Source of the DNA: Oscillospiraceae bacterium | Lineage (GTDB): Bacteria > Bacillota > Clostridia > Oscillospirales > CAG-272 | Length of the DNA: 64,000 nucleotides | Reading direction: 5' to 3' | Assembly: GCA_015064555.1 (NCBI GenBank) | Contig: SVRZ01000006.1 | Span: 21,396 to 85,395, forward strand | Shown: piece by piece, positions 1-7,727 of the stretch | Position numbering within the stretch: position 1 is the stretch's first letter | Layout of the letters: every line of letters begins with the position of its first letter | Translations under genes and position numbers: made by a program | Notes under the pieces: model-generated | Told to the model about the DNA's origin: nothing | Database searches by the model: none | Seen by the model: the letters and a program-made list of their open reading frames with translations, nothing else

Positions 1-546
1 CGCAGACCTATCCCCGAAACATTTGAATATATCGCGTGCGATACTCTCCTTCTTTCCTGCGGACTCATTCCCGAAAACGAGCTTACTAAGGCGGCGGGAA
101 TAGCTCTTGACAGAATTACGAACGGTGCTGTGGTGAACGGCAACCGTGAAACAGCGGCAGAGGGCATATTCGCCTGCGGAAACGTTCTTCACGTTCACGA
201 TCTTGTTGACTACGTTTCGGAGGAGGCGGCGATCGCGGGACACGCGGCCGTGCGCTTCATAAGAGGCGAGGTCGATAAAAGCCTTTCTTTATCGCTTGAA
301 ACCGATGGCAAGGTACGCTACACCGTTCCGCAGAGAATAACCGAGCTTGCCGATACCAAGATATACTTCCGCGTTGCAGACGTTTACCGCGATATGAAGG
401 TTACCGTAAAGGCAGGCGATAAGGTTCTTTATCAGAAGAAAAAGCAGAAGCTTGCTCCCGGTGAGATGGAGACCGTTCTTCTGACAGAGGATATGTTAAG
501 GGAAGCGGCGGCGCTTTCCGATAAGCTTGAGATAAGTCTTGTATAA
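1..546 (+). CDS. FAD/NAD(P)-dependent oxidoreductase, C-terminal part (cut by window edge)
   Basis: The reading frame is open from base 1, so the gene starts before the window and only about 181 C-terminal residues are seen. The stretch with A-E-G-I-F-A-C-G-N-V, about 50 residues in from the edge, is the second FAD-binding signature of pyridine nucleotide-disulfide oxidoreductases (the 'ADG-hF-A-G-D' motif, here with GN). A beta-rich tail with many lysines follows. The next gene is a DUF1667 protein 14 bases away. In Clostridia this pair commonly sits beside the anaerobic glycerol-3-phosphate dehydrogenase GlpA/GlpO-type gene, so a role in passing electrons from glycerol-3-phosphate to a soluble carrier is likely (inference). 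The substrate cannot be read from the sequence. Confidence 0.75.
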   Translation, partial: RRPIPETFEYIACDTLLLSCGLIPENELTKAAGIALDRITNGAVVNGNRETAAEGIFACGNVLHVHDLVDYVSEEAAIAGHAAVRFIRGEVDKSLSLSLETDGKVRYTVPQRITELADTKIYFRVADVYRDMKVTVKAGDKVLYQKKKQKLAPGEMETVLLTEDMLREAAALSDKLEISLV

Positions 547-560
547 CGGAGGTTACGTAA

Positions 561-920
561 ATGAAAACAAGAGAGCTTACATGTATAGTTTGCCCCAGGG
601 GCTGTGATCTTATAGCAGAGCTTGACGATAACGGAACTCCGATACGTGTCACGGGAAATCTCTGCCCAAGAGGAAAGACCTACGCAGAAAACGAATGCAC
701 AAATCCTCAGCGTGTTGTTACCACCACCGTAAGATGCGAGGACGGATGCGTCGTGAGCTGCAAGACGAATACCACCATTCCGAAGTCGCTCGTTCTCGAG
801 GCGATGAAGGTCATAAACTCAACAGTCGCTCCGGCGGAGTTAGCCATAGGTGATGTGATAATTGAGAATATTCTGGGCACGGGTGCTGACGTTGTTGCAA
901 CCGGCCGTAAATCGATATGA
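561..920 (+). CDS. DUF1667 cysteine-rich protein
   Basis: A 119-residue protein with a Cys-x2-Cys-x3-Cys cluster near the N-terminus (C8, C11, C15), a further Cys in the L-C-P-R-G motif and more cysteines between about residues 45 and 75. This is the pattern of DUF1667, a small probable metal- or Fe-S-binding partner of FAD oxidoreductases in Firmicutes glycerol-3-phosphate operons. A clear GGAGG ribosome site precedes the ATG. It lies 14 bases after the oxidoreductase and its stop is only 17 bases before the next start, so the three genes are probably one transcript. Molecular function is unproven; the link to electron transfer is from gene context. Confidence 0.8.
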   Translation: MKTRELTCIVCPRGCDLIAELDDNGTPIRVTGNLCPRGKTYAENECTNPQRVVTTTVRCEDGCVVSCKTNTTIPKSLVLEAMKVINSTVAPAELAIGDVIIENILGTGADVVATGRKSI

Positions 921-937
921 TTTTTGAAAGGGAAAAT

Positions 938-1810
938 ATGTCAAAGGTATATTTCACAAAAGAAATAACTCCCGAATCTGTTCTTCGTCTTTACGAGAAG
1001 CTGATGGAGGAAAGAGGCGCGGAGCTTACCGCTCCCGTAGCTGTAAAGGTCCATTCGGGTGAGGTCGGAAATCAGAACTTCCTTCGTCCGGAATTCTTTG
1101 CGCCCGTGATTGAAAGATGCGGCGGTGTCGTTACCGAGTGTAATACGGCGTATGACGGCGGCAGAGATACCACCGCAAAGCACGTTAAGACGCTTAAAAA
1201 GCATGGCTGGAGCGAGATGTTCGAGGTCGATCTTCTCGATGCCGAGGGGCCGGATCTTTGCCTTCCTATAGATGGCGGTAAGGTTATAGATAAGAACTAC
1301 GTCGGAAAGAATATAACGAAGTATGAATCGGTGCTTATCCTTTCGCACTTCAAGGGACATCCTATGGGCGGCTTCGGCGGTGCGCTCAAGCAGCTTTCGA
1401 TAGGTTTTGCATCCTCCTACGGAAAGAAGTATATCCACGGCTCGGGCGACCCTGTGACCTCCTTTGCGGGCGATCACGATAGCTTCCTTGCATCCATGGC
1501 GGATGCGGCAAGCTCTGTTGTCGATATGTTTTGGGGAAATGCCGCGTATATAAACGTTATGAAGAATATGTCGGTCGATTGCGACTGCTGTGCGGTTGCC
1601 GAGGATCCTTGCATCGCTGATATAGGTGTTCTTGCAAGTCTTGATCCCGTCGCTCTTGATAAGGCGTGCGTTGACCTTGTCTACGCGTGCGACGATAAGG
1701 GTAAGGGACATCTTATCGAGCGCATAGAATCGAGAAATGGAAAGTACACTATTGAATGCGCGGAAGCACTTGGTATAGGAACTACCGAGTATGAGATTAT
1801 CGAAATCTGA
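938..1810 (+). CDS. DUF362 domain-containing protein
   Basis: A 290-residue protein matching the DUF362 family: N-terminal S-K-V-Y-F motif, then V-A-V-K-V-H-x-G-E, N-T-A-Y near residue 72, and F-K-G-H-P-M-G-G-F-G-G-A-L-K near residue 145, which is the most conserved block. Unlike many DUF362 proteins it lacks a C-terminal 2[4Fe-4S] ferredoxin domain, though a D-C-D-C-C cluster occurs near residue 215. The start is set at 938 because a GAAAGGG ribosome site lies just before it; an in-frame ATG at 917 overlaps the previous stop and has no such site. It is the last gene of the redox group. Biochemical role unknown. Confidence 0.75.
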   Translation: MSKVYFTKEITPESVLRLYEKLMEERGAELTAPVAVKVHSGEVGNQNFLRPEFFAPVIERCGGVVTECNTAYDGGRDTTAKHVKTLKKHGWSEMFEVDLLDAEGPDLCLPIDGGKVIDKNYVGKNITKYESVLILSHFKGHPMGGFGGALKQLSIGFASSYGKKYIHGSGDPVTSFAGDHDSFLASMADAASSVVDMFWGNAAYINVMKNMSVDCDCCAVAEDPCIADIGVLASLDPVALDKACVDLVYACDDKGKGHLIERIESRNGKYTIECAEALGIGTTEYEIIEI

Positions 1811-1825
1811 CAACTATTGTTAGCA

Positions 1826-1877
1826 AATACGCGTTGTTTTGCCGTGTTTCATAGACAAAACAGCGCGTATTGTGTTT
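1826..1877 (+). terminator. Probable intrinsic terminator after DUF362 gene
   Basis: Inverted repeat with left arm 1826-1841 and right arm 1856-1871 (AATACGC and TGTTTTG blocks with a two-base internal mismatch), followed by a weak T-rich stretch. It lies between the redox group and the U32 gene, so it probably ends the first transcript. Confidence 0.5.
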
Positions 1878-1896
1878 CTCCGAAGGAGGAGTATAT

Positions 1897-4014
1897 ATGA
1901 AAAGAAGACAGGCCCTTCCGGAGCTTCTGGCGCCGGCGGGGAATATGGAATGTCTTATCGCCGCGATTCTCGGCGGCGCCGATGCGGTATATGTCGGCGG
2001 TGTGCGCTTCGGAGCGCGCGCCTTTGCAAAGAACTTTGAATTGTGTGAGCTCGGGGATGCTGTCAGGCTTTGCCACCTTTGGGGTGTAAGGCTCTACGTT
2101 ACCCTTAACACGCTTATATTTGATAAAGAGATAGATGATGCTCTGTCATATGCGAAAGATCTGCACGCTATAGGGGTAGACGCGGTTATAGTTACCGATC
2201 CTGGGCTTATTTCGCTTATAAGAAAAGAGGTCCCCGGGCTTGAATTGCACGCATCGACACAGATGGGAGTACATAACCGTGAGGGTGCCGATTTTGCTTA
2301 CAGCCTTGGGTGCAAGCGCGTGGTGCTTGCAAGAGAGTGCTCCGACAAGGATATAGCCGCGATCACAGCCTCCGCCCATCCCGAGTGTGAGGTGTTCGTT
2401 CACGGCGCGCTCTGTGTCTGCCATTCGGGGCAGTGCCTGTTCTCATCTATGGTAGGCGGCAGGAGCGGAAACCGCGGCGAATGCGCACAACCCTGCAGAC
2501 TTCCTTATAACGGAAAGCATCCGCTCTCGCTTAAGGATCTGTCGCTTTCGAAGCATATAAACGAGCTTATAGACTCGGGCGTGTCCTCGCTTAAGATAGA
2601 AGGAAGAATGAAGTCCCCCTCATACGTGTACGAGGTAACCTCAATATACAGGAGGCTTCTCGATGAGCGCCGCAATTCGGATAAGGGCGAGGAAAGGCGA
2701 CTTTTGGAGGTCTTCTCCCGCGGTGGATTTACCGACGGATATTTCACACGGCATATCTCCTCTCCAATGACGGGGATGCGTAGCGAGGAGGATAAAAGGA
2801 TATCGCGCGAGCTTGAGGAGTCTTATTCTTTGCCCAAGGTAAGAATTTCCGCCAAGGCGTCATTTCTTATAGGAGAGCCTGCCCGTCTTTCGCTGAGTAT
2901 GAATGCCACCTCTCGCTGGGATAGCCGAACAGGTGAACCTGTGTCCTTGAATGTAGCTGTTACCGTAGAGGGTGCCGTGCCTTCGGAGGCGATAAATTCG
3001 CCTCTTGACAGATCAACTCTTGCGGCAAGGCTCTCCAAGATGGGAAATACGCCGTTTGAGCTTCCCGCCGAAGCTATTGATATAGAGCTTGACGAGGGTA
3101 TAAATCTTCCTCCCTCTGCGATAAACGCGCTTCGCCGCAATGCTTCGGATGCGCTTCTTGAGTCCTTCTCGCGCCCTGTGTCTGTAATATGCGACACAGA
3201 TGACCGGGATTTGCCGAAAAAAGAGCCTCCGGATATTACACGGGCGTCGGCATCCGTCGATCCTGTCGGTGTAAGTGCTATATTCTTCAAGCCCGAGGTC
3301 GCACAGGCTTTGCTTCTTAAACACCCCGATGCGTGTCGGGAATTAGACAGGATCTTTGTTCCGTTGTTTTCGTATTCAGCTTTGCCGAAGCAGACTCGGG
3401 AAAGCATCGGGGGAGTATACCTGCCTCCTGTGATAGCCGAGTCCGAGTGGGACGAGGTGCGCCGCGAGCTTGATGCTGCGATCGCATCCGGTGCGAGGTA
3501 TGCTCTGATAGGAAATATCTCACACATAGCTCTTGCTGAATCTGCAGGGATCATGCCTGTCGGTGATTTTCGTCTTAATATTGCAAATAAATACACGGCA
3601 AGCCTCTACCGAGCACTCGGAGTGACGGACATTATTCTTTCCCCCGAGCTCACGCTGCCTCAGGTGCGTGATATAGGCGGCAGAGTTATAACGCTCGGCA
3701 GAATACCGCTGATGCTCACCGAGAGATGCTTTGTGCGTGAGAATTTCGGATGTGATGCCTGCGGCAAGGCGGTCTTCCGTGACAGGCGCGGTGCCGAATT
3801 CCCGATCTTACGCGAATACGATCATCGCAACATCATATTCAATTCCGCGGTGACCTATATGGGTGACAGAGGCGAGGAGCTTCGTGCAATGCGCGTATGT
3901 GCGGTGCATTACGTGTTCTCAACCGAAACCGAGGACGAGTGTGTAAGGCTTATCAATTCATATAAAAACGGCAGGCAGCTTGCCGTACCTCACAGAAGAA
4001 TAGGAAAGAGATAA
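1897..4014 (+). CDS. Peptidase U32 family protein (RlhA/YhbU-like), long form
   Basis: A 705-residue protein. The N-terminus has the E-L-L-A-P-A-G-N motif of U32 proteins, and residues about 165-205 hold the family signature F-V-H-G-A-L-C followed by C-H-S-G-Q-C and E-C-A-Q-P-C-R. These cysteines bind an iron-sulfur cluster in the relative RlhA, which hydroxylates 23S rRNA C2501. The C-terminal half resembles the DUF3656-containing long versions common in Clostridia, with a late F-G-C-D-A-C-G cysteine set. The name 'peptidase' is historical; rRNA hydroxylation is the better guess but unproven here. The start at 1897 follows an AAGGAGG site; a longer in-frame ATG at 1870 runs over that site. 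Confidence 0.85.
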   Translation: MKRRQALPELLAPAGNMECLIAAILGGADAVYVGGVRFGARAFAKNFELCELGDAVRLCHLWGVRLYVTLNTLIFDKEIDDALSYAKDLHAIGVDAVIVTDPGLISLIRKEVPGLELHASTQMGVHNREGADFAYSLGCKRVVLARECSDKDIAAITASAHPECEVFVHGALCVCHSGQCLFSSMVGGRSGNRGECAQPCRLPYNGKHPLSLKDLSLSKHINELIDSGVSSLKIEGRMKSPSYVYEVTSIYRRLLDERRNSDKGEERRLLEVFSRGGFTDGYFTRHISSPMTGMRSEEDKRISRELEESYSLPKVRISAKASFLIGEPARLSLSMNATSRWDSRTGEPVSLNVAVTVEGAVPSEAINSPLDRSTLAARLSKMGNTPFELPAEAIDIELDEGINLPPSAINALRRNASDALLESFSRPVSVICDTDDRDLPKKEPPDITRASASVDPVGVSAIFFKPEVAQALLLKHPDACRELDRIFVPLFSYSALPKQTRESIGGVYLPPVIAESEWDEVRRELDAAIASGARYALIGNISHIALAESAGIMPVGDFRLNIANKYTASLYRALGVTDIILSPELTLPQVRDIGGRVITLGRIPLMLTERCFVRENFGCDACGKAVFRDRRGAEFPILREYDHRNIIFNSAVTYMGDRGEELRAMRVCAVHYVFSTETEDECVRLINSYKNGRQLAVPHRRIGKR

Positions 4015-4023
4015 GGTGTTTTT

Positions 4024-4701
4024 ATGGAAAGAAAAGAATTTGTAAAGACTATAAAATATGCTATCTTTGATATGGACGGAACGCTTGCCGATTCTCTCGG
4101 CTTCTGGGAGGCGTTCTGGCCCGAGCTCGGAAAGCAGTATATGAATAACCCGTCCTTCCGTGCTGATGCGGAGGTAGACCGTGCGGTAAGGACTGTAACT
4201 ATGAATGCCTCGGCGGTGATGATACAAAAGGCTTATCTCAATGACGTGAGCCCCGAGGAGATCTATTCATTCTGCAATAAAATGATAGATTACTATTACA
4301 ACAATAAGGTGGATATGAAGACAGGCGTGCCCGAATTTCTCGAATATATGAGATCGCGCGGAGTCAAAATGTGTATCGCAAGCGCGACCGAGCCGCGATT
4401 CCTTCACGCTCTTCTGAAAAAATGCGCACTTGCCGAATATTTTGAGGACGTCGTGTCCTGCACCGACGTCGGAGCGGGCAAGGAAAAGCCCGATGTGTTT
4501 CTTGAGGCGCTTCGCAGACTCGGTGGAAATATCGAGGATGCGTGCGTGTTTGAGGACTCCTTTGTAGCTCTTGAAACGGCGAAGAAGGCAGGCTTCAAAA
4601 CCGTTGGAATCTACGATAAAAACAATTACGGCCAGGATAGATTGAAGGCGGCGGCAGACGTATATATGGGTGAGGGCGACGTCTACTACGATCTCTTCTG
4701 A
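4024..4701 (+). CDS. HAD-superfamily phosphatase (beta-phosphoglucomutase-like)
   Basis: A 225-residue HAD hydrolase. Motif I is F-D-M-D-G-T-L-A-D-S near residue 16, with the nucleophile and acid/base aspartates. A motif II serine/threonine lies in C-I-A-S-A-T-E, and motifs III/IV are K-E-K-P-D-V-F and V-F-E-D-S. The helical cap between residues 30 and 90 is of the C1 type seen in sugar-phosphate phosphatases and beta-phosphoglucomutases. It begins 9 bases after the U32 stop with an AAGGTG site, so it is probably co-transcribed. The substrate is unknown. Confidence 0.85.
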   Translation: MERKEFVKTIKYAIFDMDGTLADSLGFWEAFWPELGKQYMNNPSFRADAEVDRAVRTVTMNASAVMIQKAYLNDVSPEEIYSFCNKMIDYYYNNKVDMKTGVPEFLEYMRSRGVKMCIASATEPRFLHALLKKCALAEYFEDVVSCTDVGAGKEKPDVFLEALRRLGGNIEDACVFEDSFVALETAKKAGFKTVGIYDKNNYGQDRLKAAADVYMGEGDVYYDLF

Positions 4702-4769
4702 TCGGAATATCCATTAACGAACTAAAGGATCCCGGCATCGGCCAAAACCGAAATCGGATATCTCTGCAT

Positions 4770-4827
4770 ACAACCGAACAGCACCGACCTTGAATTTTCG
4801 GAAGGCGATGCCGTTCGGTTGTTTTAT
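4770..4827 (+). terminator. Intrinsic terminator
   Basis: A 10-bp perfect stem (4770-4779 with 4813-4822) closes a 33-base loop and is followed by a run of T. It separates the U32-HAD unit from the SorC operon promoter. Confidence 0.75.
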
Positions 4828-4855
4828 TGTGTGCATGAAAAAGTTTTAAAAGCTA

Positions 4856-4884
4856 TTGACAAAAAGCAAAAAATAAGATACAAT
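4856..4884 (+). promoter_or_regulatory. Sigma-A-type promoter of the SorC operon
   Basis: TTGACA at 4856-4861 and TACAAT at 4879-4884 with a 17-bp spacer. The start point would fall inside the palindromes that follow, so repressor binding there would block transcription. Confidence 0.8.
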
Positions 4885-4914
4885 TACAATTGTAAAATCA
4901 ATTTACATTTGTAA
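4884..4914 (+). promoter_or_regulatory. Tandem operator-like palindromes upstream of SorC regulator
   Basis: TTACAATTGTAA at 4884-4895 is a perfect 12-bp palindrome; TTACATTTGTAA at 4903-4914 is the same site with one change. Their centres are 19 bp apart, nearly two helical turns. The first overlaps the end of the -10 box and the second overlaps the ribosome-binding region. This is the layout expected for autoregulation by a multimeric SorC-family regulator. That the adjacent regulator binds here is inference. Confidence 0.65.
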
Positions 4915-4924
4915 GGAGATTTTT

Positions 4925-5857
4925 ATGGACAGAAATCTGAAAAGTAAAATAGCATTTATGTACTATACCTGCGATATGACGCAGGAGGAGATCGCCTCAA
5001 GGCTATCGCTGACGAGGCAGAAGGTGAATTCTGTGATAGGCTCGCTTCGGGCTGACGGTATAGTTTCGATCAGTATTTGCGACAGCGCGGGTGACAGTAC
5101 GGGCAGAGAGGTGGAGCTGGAGAAGCGCTTCGGGCTTAAAAGGGTTGTGATATCGCCGTCATACGGCGAGCCGCGCCTGGATTTTCTGAAGCTGGCAAGC
5201 ACTGCCGCCGAATATATCGAGGGTGAGATATCGAACGGAGATATCGTAGGCGTTTCCTGGGGTAGGACGCTTAGCGCCGCGGTCTCCGAGATGCGCTTTT
5301 TAAATAAGAAGGACTGCTGTGTCGTTCAGCTTCTCGGAGCGCAGAGTATGGACGGCTTCGGAGCAAAATCGGACGATATAGTCCGCTCGCTTGCAGAGAA
5401 GCTGAATTGCGGAAGCTATCTCTTATATGCACCTATGGTCGTTTCCACGGGAGAGCTCAAAGATCTGCTCGTGAAGGAAAAGCCGATACAGAGATCGCTT
5501 GATATTATGCGCAGCTGCAATATTGCGCTCTTCGGAATAGGCGAGATAAACGAGGATGCCGCCATGCACCGTATGGGATATCTTTCGGATGAGGATATCG
5601 CGCGTCTTGGGCGCGAGGGCTTTGTCGCGGATATCGCGCTCAATCCGATAAGGTCGGACGGAGGGGCAGACGGGTGCTTCCTTACAGAGCGGCTCTTGAA
5701 TGCCGACATAGAGTGCATAAGAAGCATTGAAAACACGGTCGGAATCGCCGCAGGAGCGGCAAAGGCAGAGGCGGTGCTTGCCGTTCTGCGCTCGCGCCTT
5801 CTCAGGACGCTGATAATAGACAGCGCGCTCGCAGATGAAATCATTTCAAGAATATAA
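4925..5857 (+). CDS. SorC/DeoR-family sugar-responsive transcriptional regulator
   Basis: A 310-residue protein with an N-terminal helix-turn-helix at about residues 19-46 (T-Q-E-E-I-A-S-R-L, then T-R-Q-K-V-N). A SorC-type effector-binding domain follows, with G-V-S-W-G-R-T-L near residue 115 and a C-terminal N-T-V-G-I-A-A-G-A-A-K-A block. SorC regulators respond to phosphorylated sugars. It is the first gene of a three-gene unit with a dehydrogenase 19 bases downstream and an aldolase after that, and two palindromes at its promoter suggest that it controls its own operon. The inducer is not readable from sequence. Confidence 0.9.
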   Translation: MDRNLKSKIAFMYYTCDMTQEEIASRLSLTRQKVNSVIGSLRADGIVSISICDSAGDSTGREVELEKRFGLKRVVISPSYGEPRLDFLKLASTAAEYIEGEISNGDIVGVSWGRTLSAAVSEMRFLNKKDCCVVQLLGAQSMDGFGAKSDDIVRSLAEKLNCGSYLLYAPMVVSTGELKDLLVKEKPIQRSLDIMRSCNIALFGIGEINEDAAMHRMGYLSDEDIARLGREGFVADIALNPIRSDGGADGCFLTERLLNADIECIRSIENTVGIAAGAAKAEAVLAVLRSRLLRTLIIDSALADEIISRI

Positions 5858-5876
5858 AAAGGAAGGGTAATAAATT

Positions 5877-6911
5877 ATGAAGATCTTTTTCACAGCAGAA
5901 TACGATCCGCGTGAGCTTGAGCCTCTTTATGAGCTGGGCGAGGTCGTTATCGACGGATGGGCAAAGGGACTCCCGAATCTTACCGAGGAGGAGCTTCTTC
6001 TGCGCTCGCGTGATGCCGATATCATCATCACTACCTTTGACGAGATAACCAGAGCGGTCATCGAAAATGCAAAAAACCTGAAGCTTATCGCCTGCACCCG
6101 TGCGACTCCTGTAAATATCGACGTCAAGGCGGCGAAGGAGAGGGGAATTCCGGTGCTCTTTACGCCCGGCAGAAATTCGGATGCCACAGCAGAGCTTACT
6201 ATCGGTCTTATGCTCTCGATAGCAAGGAAGATACCTATGGCTCATGCCGCACTGAAGGCGGGAATGTATACCGCCGCTCCCGATAACGAAAAGCAGACTA
6301 AGGAAGGACTCAGGAAGGACGTATTCTGGGGTGTCGGAGAGGATGCTCCGTATTCGGTATTCAAGGGCTGCGAGCTGAAGGGCAAGACTCTCGGCATAAT
6401 CGGCTACGGCAGTATCGGAAAGCGCGTCGGCAGAATAGCAAGAGCCTTCGGTATGGAGCTTCTTATTTTCGATCCCTATATAGGTGAGATAGATATCGAG
6501 GAGATAGGTGTCAGAAAGGCATTGACACTTCGCCAGGCCATGTCGGAATCGGATTTCGTTACCTGTCACCTGAAGGTCACGCCCGAAACCGAGGGCTGCA
6601 TAAGCAGAGAAATGCTTTCTCTTATGAAGCCTACCGCATACTTCATCAATGCGTCGAGAAGTGCGGTGGTCGATGAGGCGGCTCTTATAGATGCCCTCCG
6701 TGAGAGAAGGATAGCGGGAGCGGCTCTGGACGTTTATGAAAAGGAGCCCATTCCCTCGAATCATCCTTATCTTACCGAGCTTGATAACGTTGTTGTTACA
6801 CCTCACATAGCGGGCGCAAGCCGCGAGGTGCTTACCAATCACACTAAAATGATAGTCGGAGAGGTAAGAAGATTTGTGAACGGCGAGCATCTTCTCTACA
6901 GATACTGCTGA
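5877..6911 (+). CDS. D-isomer-specific 2-hydroxyacid dehydrogenase
   Basis: A 344-residue protein with the NAD-binding motif G-I-I-G-Y-G-S-I-G-K at about residues 173-182 and an acidic residue (F-D-P-Y) at the end of the second beta strand. The catalytic set appears as R261 (N-A-S-R-S), E290 (K-E-P) and H310 (T-P-H-I-A-G). The family oxidises or reduces D-2-hydroxyacids, as in phosphoglycerate, erythronate-phosphate or glyoxylate enzymes. It sits between a SorC regulator and a class II aldolase, so it probably works on a sugar acid in the same pathway rather than in serine synthesis. An AAGGAAGGG site precedes the ATG. Confidence 0.88.
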   Translation: MKIFFTAEYDPRELEPLYELGEVVIDGWAKGLPNLTEEELLLRSRDADIIITTFDEITRAVIENAKNLKLIACTRATPVNIDVKAAKERGIPVLFTPGRNSDATAELTIGLMLSIARKIPMAHAALKAGMYTAAPDNEKQTKEGLRKDVFWGVGEDAPYSVFKGCELKGKTLGIIGYGSIGKRVGRIARAFGMELLIFDPYIGEIDIEEIGVRKALTLRQAMSESDFVTCHLKVTPETEGCISREMLSLMKPTAYFINASRSAVVDEAALIDALRERRIAGAALDVYEKEPIPSNHPYLTELDNVVVTPHIAGASREVLTNHTKMIVGEVRRFVNGEHLLYRYC

Positions 6912-6944
6912 TAGGATCAAAATAATAAACTAAGGAGAAAGAAT

Positions 6945-7601
6945 ATGGATATCGAAAAGGCTAAAGAGGTGCAGGCAGAGGTCTGCAAAACCGCAAAGGC
7001 TATGGCAGATGCCGGACTTACCGCAGGAACGTGGGGAAATATATCCGGCAGAATAGACGACACGTATATGGCGATAACCCCCTCGGGAATGGATTATTCA
7101 AGGCTCGTTCCGGACCAGATGGTTATAGTAAATATGCACACGGGTGAGTACGAAGGCGATCTGAAGCCCTCTATTGAGGTACCGATCCATTCGAAAATAC
7201 TGCTCAATAAGCCGAGCATCAACGGCATAGTTCACGTTCATTCCTCAAAGGCACTCGCGGTAGCGACTACCAGGAAAGGCATTCCTCCCATCTGCGACGA
7301 TCAGGTGCAGATACTCGGCGGCGATATAAGATGCGCGGCATACACATATCCCGGCACTCCCGAGATGGCAGAGAGCGTACTTGAGGCTCTTGATGAAAGA
7401 AACGGAGCCCTGATCGCAAACCACGGCTCTATAGCAATAGGAAGAACGCTTAAGGAGGCGCTCGTCGGCGTTACCGTTCTTGAGAAAACGGCGCAGATAT
7501 ACATCGACGTTCAGGCTCTCGGCGGCGCGGTCGAGATATCACGTGAGGACTGCGAATACTATCACGATTTCTTTATGAATAAGTATGGTCAGAAGAAGTA
7601 A
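6945..7601 (+). CDS. Class II aldolase/adducin family protein (fuculose-phosphate aldolase-like)
   Basis: A 218-residue protein of normal length for L-fuculose-1-phosphate aldolase relatives. The probable zinc ligands are H97 and H99 (H-V-H-S) and H160 (N-H-G-S), and E78 in K-P-S-I-E matches the catalytic glutamate. The T-W-G-N-I-S-G-R motif near residue 30 binds the phosphate in known members. It closes the SorC operon, so a retro-aldol or decarboxylation step on a phosphorylated sugar or sugar acid is likely. Known relatives also include decarboxylases of 3-oxo-tetronate 4-phosphate, which would fit the dehydrogenase next door. The precise substrate is open. Confidence 0.85.
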   Translation: MDIEKAKEVQAEVCKTAKAMADAGLTAGTWGNISGRIDDTYMAITPSGMDYSRLVPDQMVIVNMHTGEYEGDLKPSIEVPIHSKILLNKPSINGIVHVHSSKALAVATTRKGIPPICDDQVQILGGDIRCAAYTYPGTPEMAESVLEALDERNGALIANHGSIAIGRTLKEALVGVTVLEKTAQIYIDVQALGGAVEISREDCEYYHDFFMNKYGQKK

Positions 7602-7638
7602 AACGGTAAAAACGTCGAGTATGACAACATAAGTTTGC

Positions 7639-7689
7639 AAATAAAAGAGGTTGACTCAAATTTTTTATTTGAGTCAACCTCTTTTATTT
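7639..7689. terminator. Bidirectional terminator, 22-bp perfect stem
   Basis: Left arm 7639-7660 and right arm 7668-7689 are perfectly complementary with a 7-base T-rich loop and A/T ends. It lies between the convergent aldolase and dipeptidase genes and can serve both. Confidence 0.9.
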
Positions 7690-7727
7690 GGGATTTTTGG
7701 TCTCGCCGAATGTGACAGCCTCTTTGA

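Noticed and set aside
5841..6920. A 359-codon minus-strand reading frame opposite the 2-hydroxyacid dehydrogenase gene
   Set aside because: It mirrors the whole plus-strand gene, has no family motifs and is rich in Arg, Tyr, His and Leu, typical of antisense shadow frames in this codon usage.
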